From: an uncultured Pseudoalteromonas sp.
GTDB taxonomy: Bacteria > Pseudomonadota > Gammaproteobacteria > Enterobacterales > Alteromonadaceae
Assembly (NCBI GenBank): GCA_947493455.1
Contig: CANLRB010000001.1
Coordinates: 496,001-560,000, forward strand
Reading direction: 5' to 3'
Length of the DNA stretch: 64,000 bases
Shown here: positions 48,074-57,975 of the stretch, piece by piece
Position numbering within the stretch: the first letter of the stretch is position 1
Layout of the letters: every line of letters begins with the position of its first letter
Notes under the pieces: generated by a model
The model's database searches: none
What the model was told of the DNA's origin: nothing
What the model saw: only the letters and a program-made list of their open reading frames with translations
Made by a program: the position numbers and the translations under genes

Positions 48074-50128
48074 ATGAAAAAATTAATGACTGCACTTTCG
48101 ATATCATTGGCTGTTACCTCACCAATGTGTCTTGCAAATGATACGCTAACACTTGATGATTTAGCGAAAATTAACACTGTCTCCGCTACAACTATAAGCC
48201 CAAACGGAGAACAAATTGCGTTTACACGTTCTATACCAAGAACCGTGTATAAAGATAAAGACGGACTTAACTATACTCAACTATTCGTTGTCGATGATAA
48301 AAAAGTAGAACGACCGTTCATTACAGGGCCTGTTAATGTCTCAAATTTAAATTACTCAGCTGATGGGCAATTTATTTACTTTTTAGCAAAGATGAGCAAA
48401 GACAAACACAAGTCGCTTTATCGTATACCAGTTGATGGTGGTCAAGCGCAATCAGTAATGCACCTGAAAAATACAGCGATTAGCGATTACAGTTTGAGTC
48501 CAGATAACAGTAAAGTCGCATTATTGGCACTGCCAACTAAAACTAAAAAGAAAGTAGAAAAAGAAAAAAAGCTTAAAAAGCTTGGTTTCAAAGCGGAAGT
48601 TTACGAACACGACTTAAAAAATAAGTCGCTATTTATTGTTGACTTAAAGAAACATGAAAAAGCACTTTCTCCAACTGCGTTGCCCTTTAACGATTATGTG
48701 AGTGACGTAAATTGGTCTCACGATGGGACACAGTTACTAGTCAAAACACAGCCATCAGCGCTAATCGACGACAAATACATGAAATCGCAATGGCATGTAT
48801 TTAATGTAAAAGCGAACTCTGTTTCTCTATCGTTTGCAACTAAGGGTAAATTAGGTGATGCCGAATTTTCATATGACGGGAATTATGTTGCAATTTTAGG
48901 CGCAGAAGACCAGCATGACCCAGCAACAGGACGCCTCTATTTAGCGAACGCCAAAACAGGTCAAATAAACGATTGGCTGCCGGGCTTTAAAGGCCATATT
49001 GCCGATTTTGAATGGGCAAATAAGTCTAACCACCTTTATTTTTCTGCACATGTAGGCACAGAGAGCTTTGTTGCGAAAATTAAACCTGGAAGCGCTAAAT
49101 ACAAAACACAGCTCAAACCGGGTAAACTAATTACAGGTAAATTAAGCGTTTCTGATTCGGATAAAACCATTGCATTGGCTGCTCATTCTCGCAACCATCC
49201 TAACGAAGTCTTTATGCTTCGTTCAAAGAAAGCGACACGTTTAACGAACTCAAATCCATGGCTTGACAAAAAGCGCTTAGCGAAACAAGAGACAATCGCT
49301 TTAAAAGCGCGCGATGGCGTTGAATTGGACGGCGTCTTAATCTACCCGCTTGATCATAAAGAAGGCACACGTTACCCACTCATCATGTCAGTTCACGGTG
49401 GTCCGGAAAGTCATGATAAAGACGGTTGGGTAACCAACTATTCTCGCCCTGGTCAGATGGCTGCAGCACGAGGCTATGCGGTATTTTACCCGAATTATCG
49501 CGGCTCGACTGGTAAAGGCGTTGACTATTCAAAACTTGGGCAAAACGATTATGCTGGCAATGAGTTTAACGACTTAGTTGATATGAAAGCGCATCTTGTA
49601 AATATAGGTCTGGTTGACACAAATCGTGTTGGTATCACTGGCGGTTCGTATGGTGGTTACGCATCGGCATGGGGCGCGACAAAACTAACCGAACATTTTG
49701 CAGCAAGTGTAATGTTTGTTGGTATTTCGAATCAGTTGTCAAAGTTTGGTACAACCGATATTTCAAACGAAATGCACCTGGTACACGCTCGTTCATATCC
49801 TTGGGACAAATGGCAGTACTACCTCGAACGTTCGCCTATTTATTGGGCGGGCCAATCAAAAACTCCGCTACTAATTATGCATGGTAAAGATGACCCACGA
49901 GTTCATCCCGCACAATCAATGGAACTCTATCGTTATATGAAGGTACAAGGTAAAGATGTTCGTCTTGTGTATTATCCAGGCGAAGGACATGGTAACAAGC
50001 GTATTGCAGCGAAACATGACTATAGTTTACGTTTAATGAGATGGATGGATAATTACCTAATTCACGGAAAGAAGACAATGCCAACTCATGAAATTGACCA
50101 CGCTTCTAACATAATAAAAGAAGACTAA
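48074..50128 (+). CDS. Exported S9-family prolyl oligopeptidase-like peptidase
   Basis: A 684-residue peptidase. The start at 48074 (GAGG ribosome site) is preferred over a GTG at 48053. Signal peptide about 1-22. An N-terminal beta-propeller (about 35-400, DPP4/WD-like repeats) precedes the alpha/beta hydrolase catalytic domain. The nucleophile Ser525 is in ITGGSYGGYASAWG, Asp in MHGKDDPRVHP and His in YPGEGHGNKR. It trims peptides in the periplasm or outside the cell; the divergent M6 protease could feed it. Terminator after the gene. Confidence 0.92.
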   Translation: MKKLMTALSISLAVTSPMCLANDTLTLDDLAKINTVSATTISPNGEQIAFTRSIPRTVYKDKDGLNYTQLFVVDDKKVERPFITGPVNVSNLNYSADGQFIYFLAKMSKDKHKSLYRIPVDGGQAQSVMHLKNTAISDYSLSPDNSKVALLALPTKTKKKVEKEKKLKKLGFKAEVYEHDLKNKSLFIVDLKKHEKALSPTALPFNDYVSDVNWSHDGTQLLVKTQPSALIDDKYMKSQWHVFNVKANSVSLSFATKGKLGDAEFSYDGNYVAILGAEDQHDPATGRLYLANAKTGQINDWLPGFKGHIADFEWANKSNHLYFSAHVGTESFVAKIKPGSAKYKTQLKPGKLITGKLSVSDSDKTIALAAHSRNHPNEVFMLRSKKATRLTNSNPWLDKKRLAKQETIALKARDGVELDGVLIYPLDHKEGTRYPLIMSVHGGPESHDKDGWVTNYSRPGQMAAARGYAVFYPNYRGSTGKGVDYSKLGQNDYAGNEFNDLVDMKAHLVNIGLVDTNRVGITGGSYGGYASAWGATKLTEHFAASVMFVGISNQLSKFGTTDISNEMHLVHARSYPWDKWQYYLERSPIYWAGQSKTPLLIMHGKDDPRVHPAQSMELYRYMKVQGKDVRLVYYPGEGHGNKRIAAKHDYSLRLMRWMDNYLIHGKKTMPTHEIDHASNIIKED

Positions 50129-50142
50129 AAATTTCAATTCCA

Positions 50143-50167
50143 AAAGGGAGTATATGCTCCCTTTTTT
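50143..50167 (+). terminator. Terminator after the S9 peptidase gene
   Basis: An 8-bp stem AAAGGGAG / CTCCCTTT with a TATATG-type loop is followed by a T7 run, 15 bases past the stop codon. Confidence 0.85.
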
Positions 50168-50334
50168 TAATTCAGCAATAATTATTCACTTTAATCCTTA
50201 TAGCAAGCAAATATCCGCATAAACAATCCAAAATACCCCCTTTATTTTTGCGCAAAAAGCCTCAATTAATCGTTGACAATTCGTTAAAAAAAAATTAAAA
50301 ATAGATCCAGATATTCATTAACTACTATTTTTAT

Positions 50335-50400
50335 ATGTTTTTTAATCGCTTCGTAAACCTACTAGTCGTCCTGGTCTTATTACAAGTCACCAGCGGGTAG
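50335..50400 (+). CDS. ilvIH leader peptide rich in Val and Leu
   Basis: A 21-residue peptide (MFFNRFVNLLVVLVLLQVTS plus a final Gly) with five Val and five Leu codons packed within 12 residues and no Ile. The ribosome site is weak. It lies just before an attenuator-type terminator and the acetolactate synthase genes, as expected for a stalled-ribosome sensor of Val/Leu supply. Confidence 0.8.
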   Translation: MFFNRFVNLLVVLVLLQVTSG

Positions 50401-50437
50401 GTCGTAGCAGAAAATATATAAAAATACAGACCCCCGC
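50371..50437 (+). promoter_or_regulatory. ilv attenuator alternative pairings
   Basis: CTGGT (50371-50375) pairs with ACCAG (50389-50393), and GCGGG (50393-50397) can pair with CCCGC (50433-50437), which belongs to the terminator 5' arm. Stalling at the Val/Leu codons would free GCGGG and break the terminator. The pairings are short, so this model is weaker than for his. Confidence 0.55.
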
Positions 50438-50459
50438 AGCAGCGGGGGTTTTTTTTTGC
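50430..50459 (+). terminator. ilv attenuator terminator
   Basis: A 7-bp all-GC-type stem CCCCCGC / GCGGGGG with a 4-base loop is followed by nine or more T, 23 bases before the ilvI start codon. Confidence 0.9.
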
Positions 50460-50481
50460 TTAAATGCATAGAGGAATGAGG

Positions 50482-52206
50482 ATGGAACAAAAAATGATGT
50501 CTGGCGCTGAATTAGTTGTACAGGCACTAAAAGAGCTTAAGGTAAAGTATATCTTCGGCTATCCCGGAGGCAGTGTGCTGGATATTTATGACGCACTATT
50601 TGCCGAAAATGAACTTGATCATATTTTAGTGCGTCATGAGCAAGCAGCAACTCATATGGCTGATGGCTATTCCCGCGCGACCGGTAATGTTGGCGTTGTG
50701 TTAGCAACGTCAGGTCCCGGTGCAACGAACTGTGTGACAGGCATTGCAACTGCCTATATGGACTCAATTCCAATGGTCGTGCTGTCAGGGCAAGTCCCTT
50801 CCAACCTTATTGGTGATGACGCATTTCAAGAAACCGATATTGTCGGCTGTTCCAGACCCATCGTTAAGCACAGTTTTAACTGTCGCGATGCGAATCAAAT
50901 ACCTGAAATCTTAGCGAAAGCCTTCTATTTAGCACGAACTGGGCGACCCGGTCCTGTTGTTGTTGAATTGCCAAAAGACATTCTAAACCCAAGCTTGTCT
51001 TTTGAATATAAAATGCCAAGTGATATTAGCATGCGCTCATATAACCCGAGCAACAAAGGGCACACTAAGCAAATTAAAAAGGCAGCTCAGGCAATCGTTG
51101 AAGCGAAAAAACTGGTTATCTATTCAGGCGGTGGAATCGTCTTATCAGATACCTCAGAGCAATTAACTCACCTAGTCGAGTCGTTAAACGCGCCGATTAC
51201 CAACACTCTTATGGGCCTCGGCGGTATTAGTGGAACCCATCCAAACTTTATTGGCATGCTCGGCATGCACGGAAATTTGGAAGCAAACAAAGCGATGTCG
51301 AATGCCGATGTCATTTTAGCACTGGGTGCACGATTTGATGATCGAGTAACAAATAACGTCAAAAAATTCTGTCCTGATGCAACAATTGTTCAAGTTGATG
51401 TTGACCCAACGTCGATTTCAAAAACAATTCAATGCCATATTCCGGTTGTTGGCGATCTAAAAACGGTATTTTCACAGTTACAAGCACAAATAGATAAGCT
51501 TGCAACGAACATTGACCGCAGTGCGCAAGAAGATTGGTGGCGTACCATTAATAATTGGCGTGAACAAAAATGTTTGAGTTACGACACCACCAGCGAAAAA
51601 ATTAAACCACAGCATGTCATTGAAACACTCTATAAAGTGACCAATGGAGATGCTTACATTAGTTCGGATGTTGGGCAGCACCAAATGTTCGCGGCGCAGT
51701 ACTATCCGTTTAAAAAACCGCGTCAATGGATTAATTCAGGCGGACTCGGCACGATGGGGTTTGGTTTTCCAGCGGCCATGGGGGTTAAAATGGCATTTCC
51801 CGAGGCTGAATCAGTCTGTGTAACCGGGGACGGCTCAATTCAAATGAACATTCAAGAATTGAGTACGTGTATGCAATATGGCTTGCCCGTAAAAATTATT
51901 TCACTAAATAATCGCTCACTTGGTATGGTAAGACAGTGGCAGGATATGATTTATGCAGGCCGACACTCATGTTCTTATATGGAATCATTGCCTGATTTTG
52001 TTAAATTAGTCGAAAGTTATGGCCATGTGGGTATTCAAGTTAACCACCCGAATGAATTAGAAAGTGCACTAGAGCATGCATTTTCACTCAAAGATCGCCT
52101 TGTTTTTGTTGATATAAATGTCGACGAAACAGAACACGTTTACCCAATGCAAATTCGTCACGGTGCTATAGACGATATGTGGTTAAAAAAAGGAATTAAA
52201 GCCTAA
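50482..52206 (+). CDS. ilvI: Acetolactate synthase large subunit
   Basis: Makes acetolactate or acetohydroxybutyrate from pyruvate for Val, Leu and Ile. The start at 50482 (AGAGGA six bases before) gives 574 residues; nearby upstream ATGs at 50464 and 50476 fit less well. TPP-binding residues appear in [33 protein letters not shown] (catalytic Glu) and the C-terminal TPP motif [15 protein letters not shown]. The FAD-binding central domain is intact. Length and regulatory-partner order match IlvI with IlvH. One base overlap with ilvH. Confidence 0.96.
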   Translation: MEQKMMSGAELVVQALKELKVKYIFGYPGGSVLDIYDALFAENELDHILVRHEQAATHMADGYSRATGNVGVVLATSGPGATNCVTGIATAYMDSIPMVVLSGQVPSNLIGDDAFQETDIVGCSRPIVKHSFNCRDANQIPEILAKAFYLARTGRPGPVVVELPKDILNPSLSFEYKMPSDISMRSYNPSNKGHTKQIKKAAQAIVEAKKLVIYSGGGIVLSDTSEQLTHLVESLNAPITNTLMGLGGISGTHPNFIGMLGMHGNLEANKAMSNADVILALGARFDDRVTNNVKKFCPDATIVQVDVDPTSISKTIQCHIPVVGDLKTVFSQLQAQIDKLATNIDRSAQEDWWRTINNWREQKCLSYDTTSEKIKPQHVIETLYKVTNGDAYISSDVGQHQMFAAQYYPFKKPRQWINSGGLGTMGFGFPAAMGVKMAFPEAESVCVTGDGSIQMNIQELSTCMQYGLPVKIISLNNRSLGMVRQWQDMIYAGRHSCSYMESLPDFVKLVESYGHVGIQVNHPNELESALEHAFSLKDRLVFVDINVDETEHVYPMQIRHGAIDDMWLKKGIKA

Positions 52207-52703
52207 TGAAACACATTCTCGCAATCCTATTAGAAAATGAACCAGGCGCATTATCGCGTATCGTTGGCCTATTTTCGCAGCGTGCATACAACATCGATAG
52301 CTTAACAGTCGGCCCGACAGATGATCCGTCGTTATCACGCATTACTATTACAACGAAAGGCGATGAACGCATACTCGAGCAAATCACAAAGCAAGTGAAT
52401 AAGCTTGTTGATGTATTAAAAGTAATCGATTTAACCGACAACAATCATATTGAACGCGAACTTATGCTAATAAAAGTTGTCGCCTTTGACGAAAAAACGC
52501 GTGCCGCAGTAACCCGCGTTTCCGACGTCTTTAAAGGTGAAATCTTAGATATGGGTAAAACGACGTATACGATTCAAATTGTTGGCAGCAGTGAAAAGCT
52601 GGCGTCATTTATAGATACACTCAATAACGAAAGTGACGTAATTGAAGTTGTGCGCTCGGGTGCTGTTGGCTTAGGTAGAGGTGACAAGGGGCTTAAAGCA
52701 TAA
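52206..52703 (+). CDS. ilvH: Acetolactate synthase small (regulatory) subunit
   Basis: A 165-residue regulatory subunit that confers valine feedback. The N-terminal ACT domain has HILAILLENEPGALSRIVGLFSQR and DSLTVGPTDDPSLSRITI, then a second ACT-like C-terminal domain. It starts in the TAATG overlap with ilvI and is followed by a terminator. Confidence 0.96.
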   Translation: MKHILAILLENEPGALSRIVGLFSQRAYNIDSLTVGPTDDPSLSRITITTKGDERILEQITKQVNKLVDVLKVIDLTDNNHIERELMLIKVVAFDEKTRAAVTRVSDVFKGEILDMGKTTYTIQIVGSSEKLASFIDTLNNESDVIEVVRSGAVGLGRGDKGLKA

Positions 52704-52706
52704 TAA

Positions 52707-52727
52707 AAGGGGCTTATTAGCCCCTTG
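52707..52727. terminator. ilvIH terminator
   Basis: A 7-bp stem AAGGGGC / GCCCCTT with a 6-base loop follows ilvH; only a short T-run follows. It also serves the convergent HU gene. Confidence 0.65.
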
Positions 52728-52760
52728 TACAGTTATTGGGATGATAATAACTCTTACAAA

Positions 52761-53033
52761 TTAGTTAACGCTATCTTTCAAACCTTTACCCGCTTTGAAC
52801 GTTGGGATATTAGCTGCGGCGATTTGAATTTCTTCACCTGTTTGTGGGTTGCGACCAGTACGAGCAGCGCGTGCTTTTACTGAAAACGTACCAAAACCAA
52901 CAAGAGCAACTGAGTTACCATCTTTTAGTGAAGTTGATACTGCACCTGTGAATGCATCTAACGCGCGACTAGCTGCCGCTTTTGAGATTTCAGCATCAGC
53001 AGCGATTTTTTCAACTAATTGTGCTTTATTCAT
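52761..53033 (-). CDS. hupB: Nucleoid protein HU-beta
   Basis: A 90-residue HU-family histone-like protein that bends and condenses DNA. It has the N-terminal dimer helices [28 protein letters not shown], the [27 protein letters not shown]-binding arm with Arg and Pro-containing loop, and a Lys-rich end. Residues match HupB more than HupA or IHF. Confidence 0.93.
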   Translation of the reverse strand: MNKAQLVEKIAADAEISKAAASRALDAFTGAVSTSLKDGNSVALVGFGTFSVKARAARTGRNPQTGEEIQIAAANIPTFKAGKGLKDSVN

Positions 53034-53168
53034 TATAGATTCCTATCTTTATTATTTTGCCTTTGCAGACCCTATATTTATGTATTTTTATGAGATTGGC
53101 AATATCTATTTAACAATTTTTGTACAAAAAACGAAAATAATTATGGCAAAACCCAATTTGTTGCTTTT

Positions 53169-53294
53169 TCAACGTTTAACAGGCCGAAGATCATAGATCA
53201 CAAATTGGCTAAGTGTATAGACAATGTAACTAGCAAAGAGACTAATTAACGGGATTAAGAATAAGGTAATTAAACTAAAGTTATCGATAAACAT
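53169..53294 (-). CDS. Small membrane protein (41 residues)
   Basis: A short ORF of 41 residues with an ATG at 53294 and a GAG/GG-rich ribosome site (GGGAGTGGCCCA). It has a long hydrophobic helix (LITLFLIPLISLFASYIVYTL) followed by a basic end (DLRPVKR), a typical single-pass small inner-membrane protein. It lies alone in the 359-base HU-ATL gap. No known family; the composition makes it credible as a real gene. Confidence 0.5.
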   Translation of the reverse strand: MFIDNFSLITLFLIPLISLFASYIVYTLSQFVIYDLRPVKR

Positions 53295-53392
53295 TGGGCC
53301 ACTCCCAAATAACGCATATATTCTTAGTCGCAGCTAATATAAAAAAGGTTGTAAAAATATATAATTTTTTTAGTTAGCAAAGAACACAATAA

Positions 53393-53701
53393 TTATATCC
53401 CATATAAATTCAAATCTACTTTGCCTTTATTAAATACAACGCCCTCACTGTAAAGTAACATAAATTGTTCTCTATATTTACTCGAGTCTTTTTCAAAACT
53501 TATTTTCCCCTGTGAATTAATCACGCGATGCCACGGTAAACTTGAGCCATCTGGTAAATTTTTAAGTAATGTGCCGACCAAACGCGCATTGTTAGGAAAC
53601 CCTGCAAGTTTTGCGATGTTTCCATATGTCGACACCTTACCAACGGGGATGCTATGTATCGCCGTATAAATTGCGAGTTCTTTTTGTATCATCATTGTCA
53701 T
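53393..53701 (-). CDS. Alkyltransferase-like (ATL) DNA-damage protein
   Basis: A 102-residue protein related to the DNA-binding domain of O6-alkylguanine-DNA alkyltransferase. The active-site motif PCHRV is PWHRV here, so the reactive Cys is replaced by Trp, as in ATL proteins. The helix-turn-helix (GKVSTYGNIAKLAGFPNNARLVG) and arginine finger are kept. ATL proteins flip out O6-alkylguanine and recruit nucleotide-excision repair. It starts 5 bases after the Lrp-type gene, so the pair is probably cotranscribed. Confidence 0.9.
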   Translation of the reverse strand: MTMMIQKELAIYTAIHSIPVGKVSTYGNIAKLAGFPNNARLVGTLLKNLPDGSSLPWHRVINSQGKISFEKDSSKYREQFMLLYSEGVVFNKGKVDLNLYGI

Positions 53702-53706
53702 TCTAT

Positions 53707-54135
53707 TTAGCGTTTAAATTTTGTTTCTAAGATCACCGACGATGTTGTGCGCTCTACGCCTTCAAGATTCCCTATGTCGTCAAGAATATGACTTAGTTGC
53801 TCAAGCGATTGCGCTTCAACAATCGCAATTAAATCGTATTCGCCGCTTATTGCGTGCAATTGAGTAATTGCGGGTATTTGTTTGAGATCAAGATTCGTTT
53901 TTGTTGTTAGCTTTTGTGTGACTTTTAACGATACATGTGCCGAAATTAGACTAGACAGATATGAGTTACCAAACTCAACACTATAGCCTTTTATTACGCC
54001 TTGCTGTTCTAACTTTAAAATTTTATTTTGTACTGTAGAACGAGATAAATCGAGGCCTCGTGCAAGATCGGAAACACTCATTCGCGCATTAGTATTAAGT
54101 AATGCAAGTAACCTTTTATCTAATTCATTTATCAT
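53707..54135 (-). CDS. Lrp/AsnC-family transcriptional regulator
   Basis: A 142-residue leucine-responsive-type regulator. The start at 54135 (GGGATG upstream) is preferred; longer forms have an implausible N-terminus. The winged helix (NTNARMSVSDLARGLDLSRSTVQNKILKLEQQG) precedes the RAM ligand-binding domain with IPAITQLHAISGEYDLIAIV. It is divergent from the astC/argD gene with about 150 bases between, so it is a likely regulator of that operon. The gap contains two copies of ACCATAATG (54152-54160 and 54216-54224). Confidence 0.88.
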   Translation of the reverse strand: MINELDKRLLALLNTNARMSVSDLARGLDLSRSTVQNKILKLEQQGVIKGYSVEFGNSYLSSLISAHVSLKVTQKLTTKTNLDLKQIPAITQLHAISGEYDLIAIVEAQSLEQLSHILDDIGNLEGVERTTSSVILETKFKR

Positions 54136-54151
54136 TTTACATCCCAATCTA

Positions 54152-54224
54152 ACCATAATGACCATATTATTACGCAAATTCACAAATATGACACTACAAT
54201 TTGGCAAAAATTATCACCATAATG
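54152..54224. promoter_or_regulatory. Candidate regulator sites in the lrp-like/astC gap
   Basis: Two copies of the 9-mer ACCATAATG lie 64 bases apart in AT-rich DNA between the divergent regulator and aminotransferase genes. Repeated sites fit a multimeric Lrp-type protein, but no dyad consensus is clear. Confidence 0.3.
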
Positions 54225-54266
54225 TAAAGCATGTAACGAATAAAATAAGCTCATATTGAGCAATAG

Positions 54267-55490
<1,224 letters not shown>

Positions 55491-55500
55491 TAAATGGAGG

Positions 55501-55519
55501 CGAGGCCGTCTAGGCCTCG
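55501..55519 (+). terminator. Intergenic hairpin between astC and astA
   Basis: A perfect 7-bp stem CGAGGCC / GGCCTCG with a 5-base loop lies between two cotranscribed genes, 12 bases before the astA start. TTTACTTTACT follows, so it could be a weak terminator or an mRNA stabiliser. Confidence 0.5.
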
Positions 55520-55531
55520 TTTACTTTACTT

Positions 55532-56554
55532 ATGTTAGTATTACGACCTATTCTGAATTCCGATTTCGATGCTCTGAAGCAAGTAGCCATCGAATCCGGC
55601 CATGGATTTACATCATTGCCTGTATGTGACGATTTGCTCGAAGATAAGATTAGCCGATCGGTTGCAAGTTTTGAACGCGATATAACGAGCCCACGTGATG
55701 AAGGGTATTTATTTGTATTGGAAGATACAAATACGGGCGAAATTGTTGGCACAACGGCTATCGAAGCGGCTGTTGGTATGTCAGTTCCGCTCTATCATTA
55801 TCATTTAGGTAAAACAGTCCATCACTCGCGAGAATTAAACGTTTACAACACTGTTGATATCTTAACAATGTGCAATGATTACACGGGATGTTCTGAAATC
55901 TGTACGTTATTTTTAAAGGAAAGTCATCGCAGTGGGTTTGCAGGACGTTTTCTTTCTCGAATTCGTTTTTTATTTATGGCCGAACATCAAGAGCGATTCA
56001 GTGACAAAATCATTGCGGAAATGCGCGGTGTGTCGAACAACGATGGCCACTCGCCATTTTGGCAATGGTTACAAGAACACTTTTTTTCGATCGATTTTCC
56101 GACAGCTGACCATTTAATTGGTACCGGAAACAAAGTTTTTATATCAGAACTTATGCCAAAATACCCAATTTACACAGCGCTATTAAGTGACAAAGCGCAG
56201 GCGGTTATTGGTGAAGTACACGACAAAACAAAGCCAGCTTTGCGCTTGTTGCAAAAAGAAGGTTTTGAATACCGAGGTTATGTTGACCTTTTTGATGCGG
56301 GTCCAACCGTCGAAGCACAGCTTAGTAACATAAAAACGGTAAAAGAAAGTTACAATGCACGCGTTAGTATTTGTGATTCGCTAAAAGACGGACAGTCTTA
56401 TGCTATTTGTAATCAGCACATCAAAGACTTTAGAGCAATCTTTAGCGAACACGTCATTTTCAATGAGACCGAAAACGTTGTTCAGTTGTCATCTGATACT
56501 GCTAATGCGCTCAAAGTACAAAATAATGACATCGTTAGATTAGTCGCTTTATAA
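55532..56554 (+). CDS. astA: Arginine N-succinyltransferase
   Basis: First step of the ammonia-producing arginine catabolism (AST) pathway: succinyl-CoA plus arginine. The 340-residue protein has the N-terminal LVLRPILNSDFDALKQVA and the family signature region ELNVYNTVDILTMCNDYTGCSEICTLFLKESHRSGFAGRFLSRIRF. MRGVSNNDGHSPFW and the GNAT-like core follow. It is in the same operon as astC, with only a hairpin between. Confidence 0.93.
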   Translation: MLVLRPILNSDFDALKQVAIESGHGFTSLPVCDDLLEDKISRSVASFERDITSPRDEGYLFVLEDTNTGEIVGTTAIEAAVGMSVPLYHYHLGKTVHHSRELNVYNTVDILTMCNDYTGCSEICTLFLKESHRSGFAGRFLSRIRFLFMAEHQERFSDKIIAEMRGVSNNDGHSPFWQWLQEHFFSIDFPTADHLIGTGNKVFISELMPKYPIYTALLSDKAQAVIGEVHDKTKPALRLLQKEGFEYRGYVDLFDAGPTVEAQLSNIKTVKESYNARVSICDSLKDGQSYAICNQHIKDFRAIFSEHVIFNETENVVQLSSDTANALKVQNNDIVRLVAL

Positions 56555-56607
56555 GATTAATAAGTCGCGCTTAATATACTAACCAACAGAATACAAAGGA
56601 AACCACT

Positions 56608-57411
56608 ATGCACAACAATGTAGATACTCTATTTAATAATTTATGGCAAAATTACTTATCGGTCACTCCAAGCGCTGACGCAGTCCACAAATTATTGGGT
56701 AGCACTCAACAAGATGATGTTATTAATGACCACATCGCATTGCGTACATTTAATATAGAGAAAGTGGGCTTAGAAAAACTTGCAGCGCATTTTCTTGCAG
56801 TCGGATACACCGAATGTGGAGAATACCATTTTGAGGCAAAAAAACTCTACGCGAAACACTTTGAACACAGCGATCCAACTAAACCAAAAGTGTTTATTTC
56901 AGAACTTCTGGTAGAGAAGTTTTCCCAATCGTTGCAAGACACGATTCATTCGCTGGTAGACCAAATTGACGAAACTGCAGTGACTAATGATGATTTTTTA
57001 TACTCAGGCACACATTGGTCAATTGATAGTAAAACCTACGAAGCATTGCTAAAAGAAAGTGAATATGCTGCTTGGACTGCCGCGTGGGGTTACCGTGCAA
57101 ACCATTTTACAGTCAGCATTAATCATTTAGCAAAATTCACTAAAATTGAAGATGTAAACCAAGCTTTAAAAGACGGCGGTTTTGAGTTAAATACGTCGGG
57201 CGGAGAAGTAAAAGGCTCGCCTGAAGTTTTGCTAGAACAATCTTCAACTTTGGCTGATAAAGTAGCTTGTACATTTAGTGATGGTGACACTGTAATCCCT
57301 AGTTGCTTTTATGAATTTGCCCTTCGCTACAATAAACCAGATGGTGAAATTTACACCGGTTTTGTAGCAGCGTCAGCTGACAAGATTTTTGAAAGTACCA
57401 ATGTTCGTTAA
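56608..57411 (+). CDS. DUF1338-family (HglS-like) 2-oxoadipate dioxygenase/decarboxylase homologue
   Basis: A 267-residue DUF1338 protein. Family members are Fe(II) hydroxylase-like enzymes; the Pseudomonas HglS converts 2-oxoadipate to D-2-hydroxyglutarate in lysine catabolism. Conserved metal-ligand positions appear in VINDHIALRTFN, RANHFTVSINHL and PSCFYEFALRYN. Length is shorter than HglS (about 460 residues). It follows astA after 53 bases in the same direction. A catabolic role is likely; the exact substrate is uncertain. Confidence 0.83.
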   Translation: MHNNVDTLFNNLWQNYLSVTPSADAVHKLLGSTQQDDVINDHIALRTFNIEKVGLEKLAAHFLAVGYTECGEYHFEAKKLYAKHFEHSDPTKPKVFISELLVEKFSQSLQDTIHSLVDQIDETAVTNDDFLYSGTHWSIDSKTYEALLKESEYAAWTAAWGYRANHFTVSINHLAKFTKIEDVNQALKDGGFELNTSGGEVKGSPEVLLEQSSTLADKVACTFSDGDTVIPSCFYEFALRYNKPDGEIYTGFVAASADKIFESTNVR

Positions 57412-57430
57412 TTCCCCTTGAATATTGGCA

Positions 57431-57455
57431 AGCGAGCGAAAGCTCGCTTTTTTTA
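57431..57455 (+). terminator. Terminator after the DUF1338 gene
   Basis: A perfect 7-bp stem AGCGAGC / GCTCGCT with a GAAA tetraloop is followed by a T7 run. Confidence 0.9.
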
Positions 57456-57555
57456 TGTTTGTAATTTGTAACAATTAATCATAGTTACGCATTCAGATAA
57501 CCATGCTAACATAAGTTATGAGGTTAATTATTAAAACGAATATTTTGAGAGCGCT

Positions 57556-57975
57556 ATGGAAATAAAGTGGTTAAATCGCCGGAATGCGTTGATTGGTTTT
57601 GGCTTAACTACTGTTTTATGCGCTGCCCTACTCTATTTTGTTCCAAACTTTTTGTATATTTCGCCTGCATTATTTTGGTATATACCCATACACAGTCTAA
57701 TAAGTTGCTTATTACTTTTATCAGTGAGTGCAATTGCAAAAATAATTTCTATTGGCGTAATCACCAATACCCTCGCTACAGTCAGCCTATCAATTTCACT
57801 GTGTTGGTTACCGATGTCCATTGTATTTTCTGGCAACGTTCGAAATATCTTTAGTTCGAGTAGTTTGGTAAGCCAGGATGTATGGATAATAATAAGCATT
57901 ATGCCGTTAGTTTTTTCAACAACTTGCTTTTTTATAACGCTATTTCAAAAAGCTAAGTTGCTTAAGACGCGGTAA
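57556..57975 (+). CDS. Small integral membrane protein of unknown function
   Basis: A 139-residue protein with a GAGAG ribosome site, a short cytoplasmic start (MEIKWLNRRN) and four predicted membrane helices (about 11-32, 38-60, 64-88, 108-132). No recognised family. Its 3' end overlaps the convergent EEP-like gene by 14 bases. The two other reading frames in this region encode less credible products. Confidence 0.55.
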   Translation: MEIKWLNRRNALIGFGLTTVLCAALLYFVPNFLYISPALFWYIPIHSLISCLLLLSVSAIAKIISIGVITNTLATVSLSISLCWLPMSIVFSGNVRNIFSSSSLVSQDVWIIISIMPLVFSTTCFFITLFQKAKLLKTR

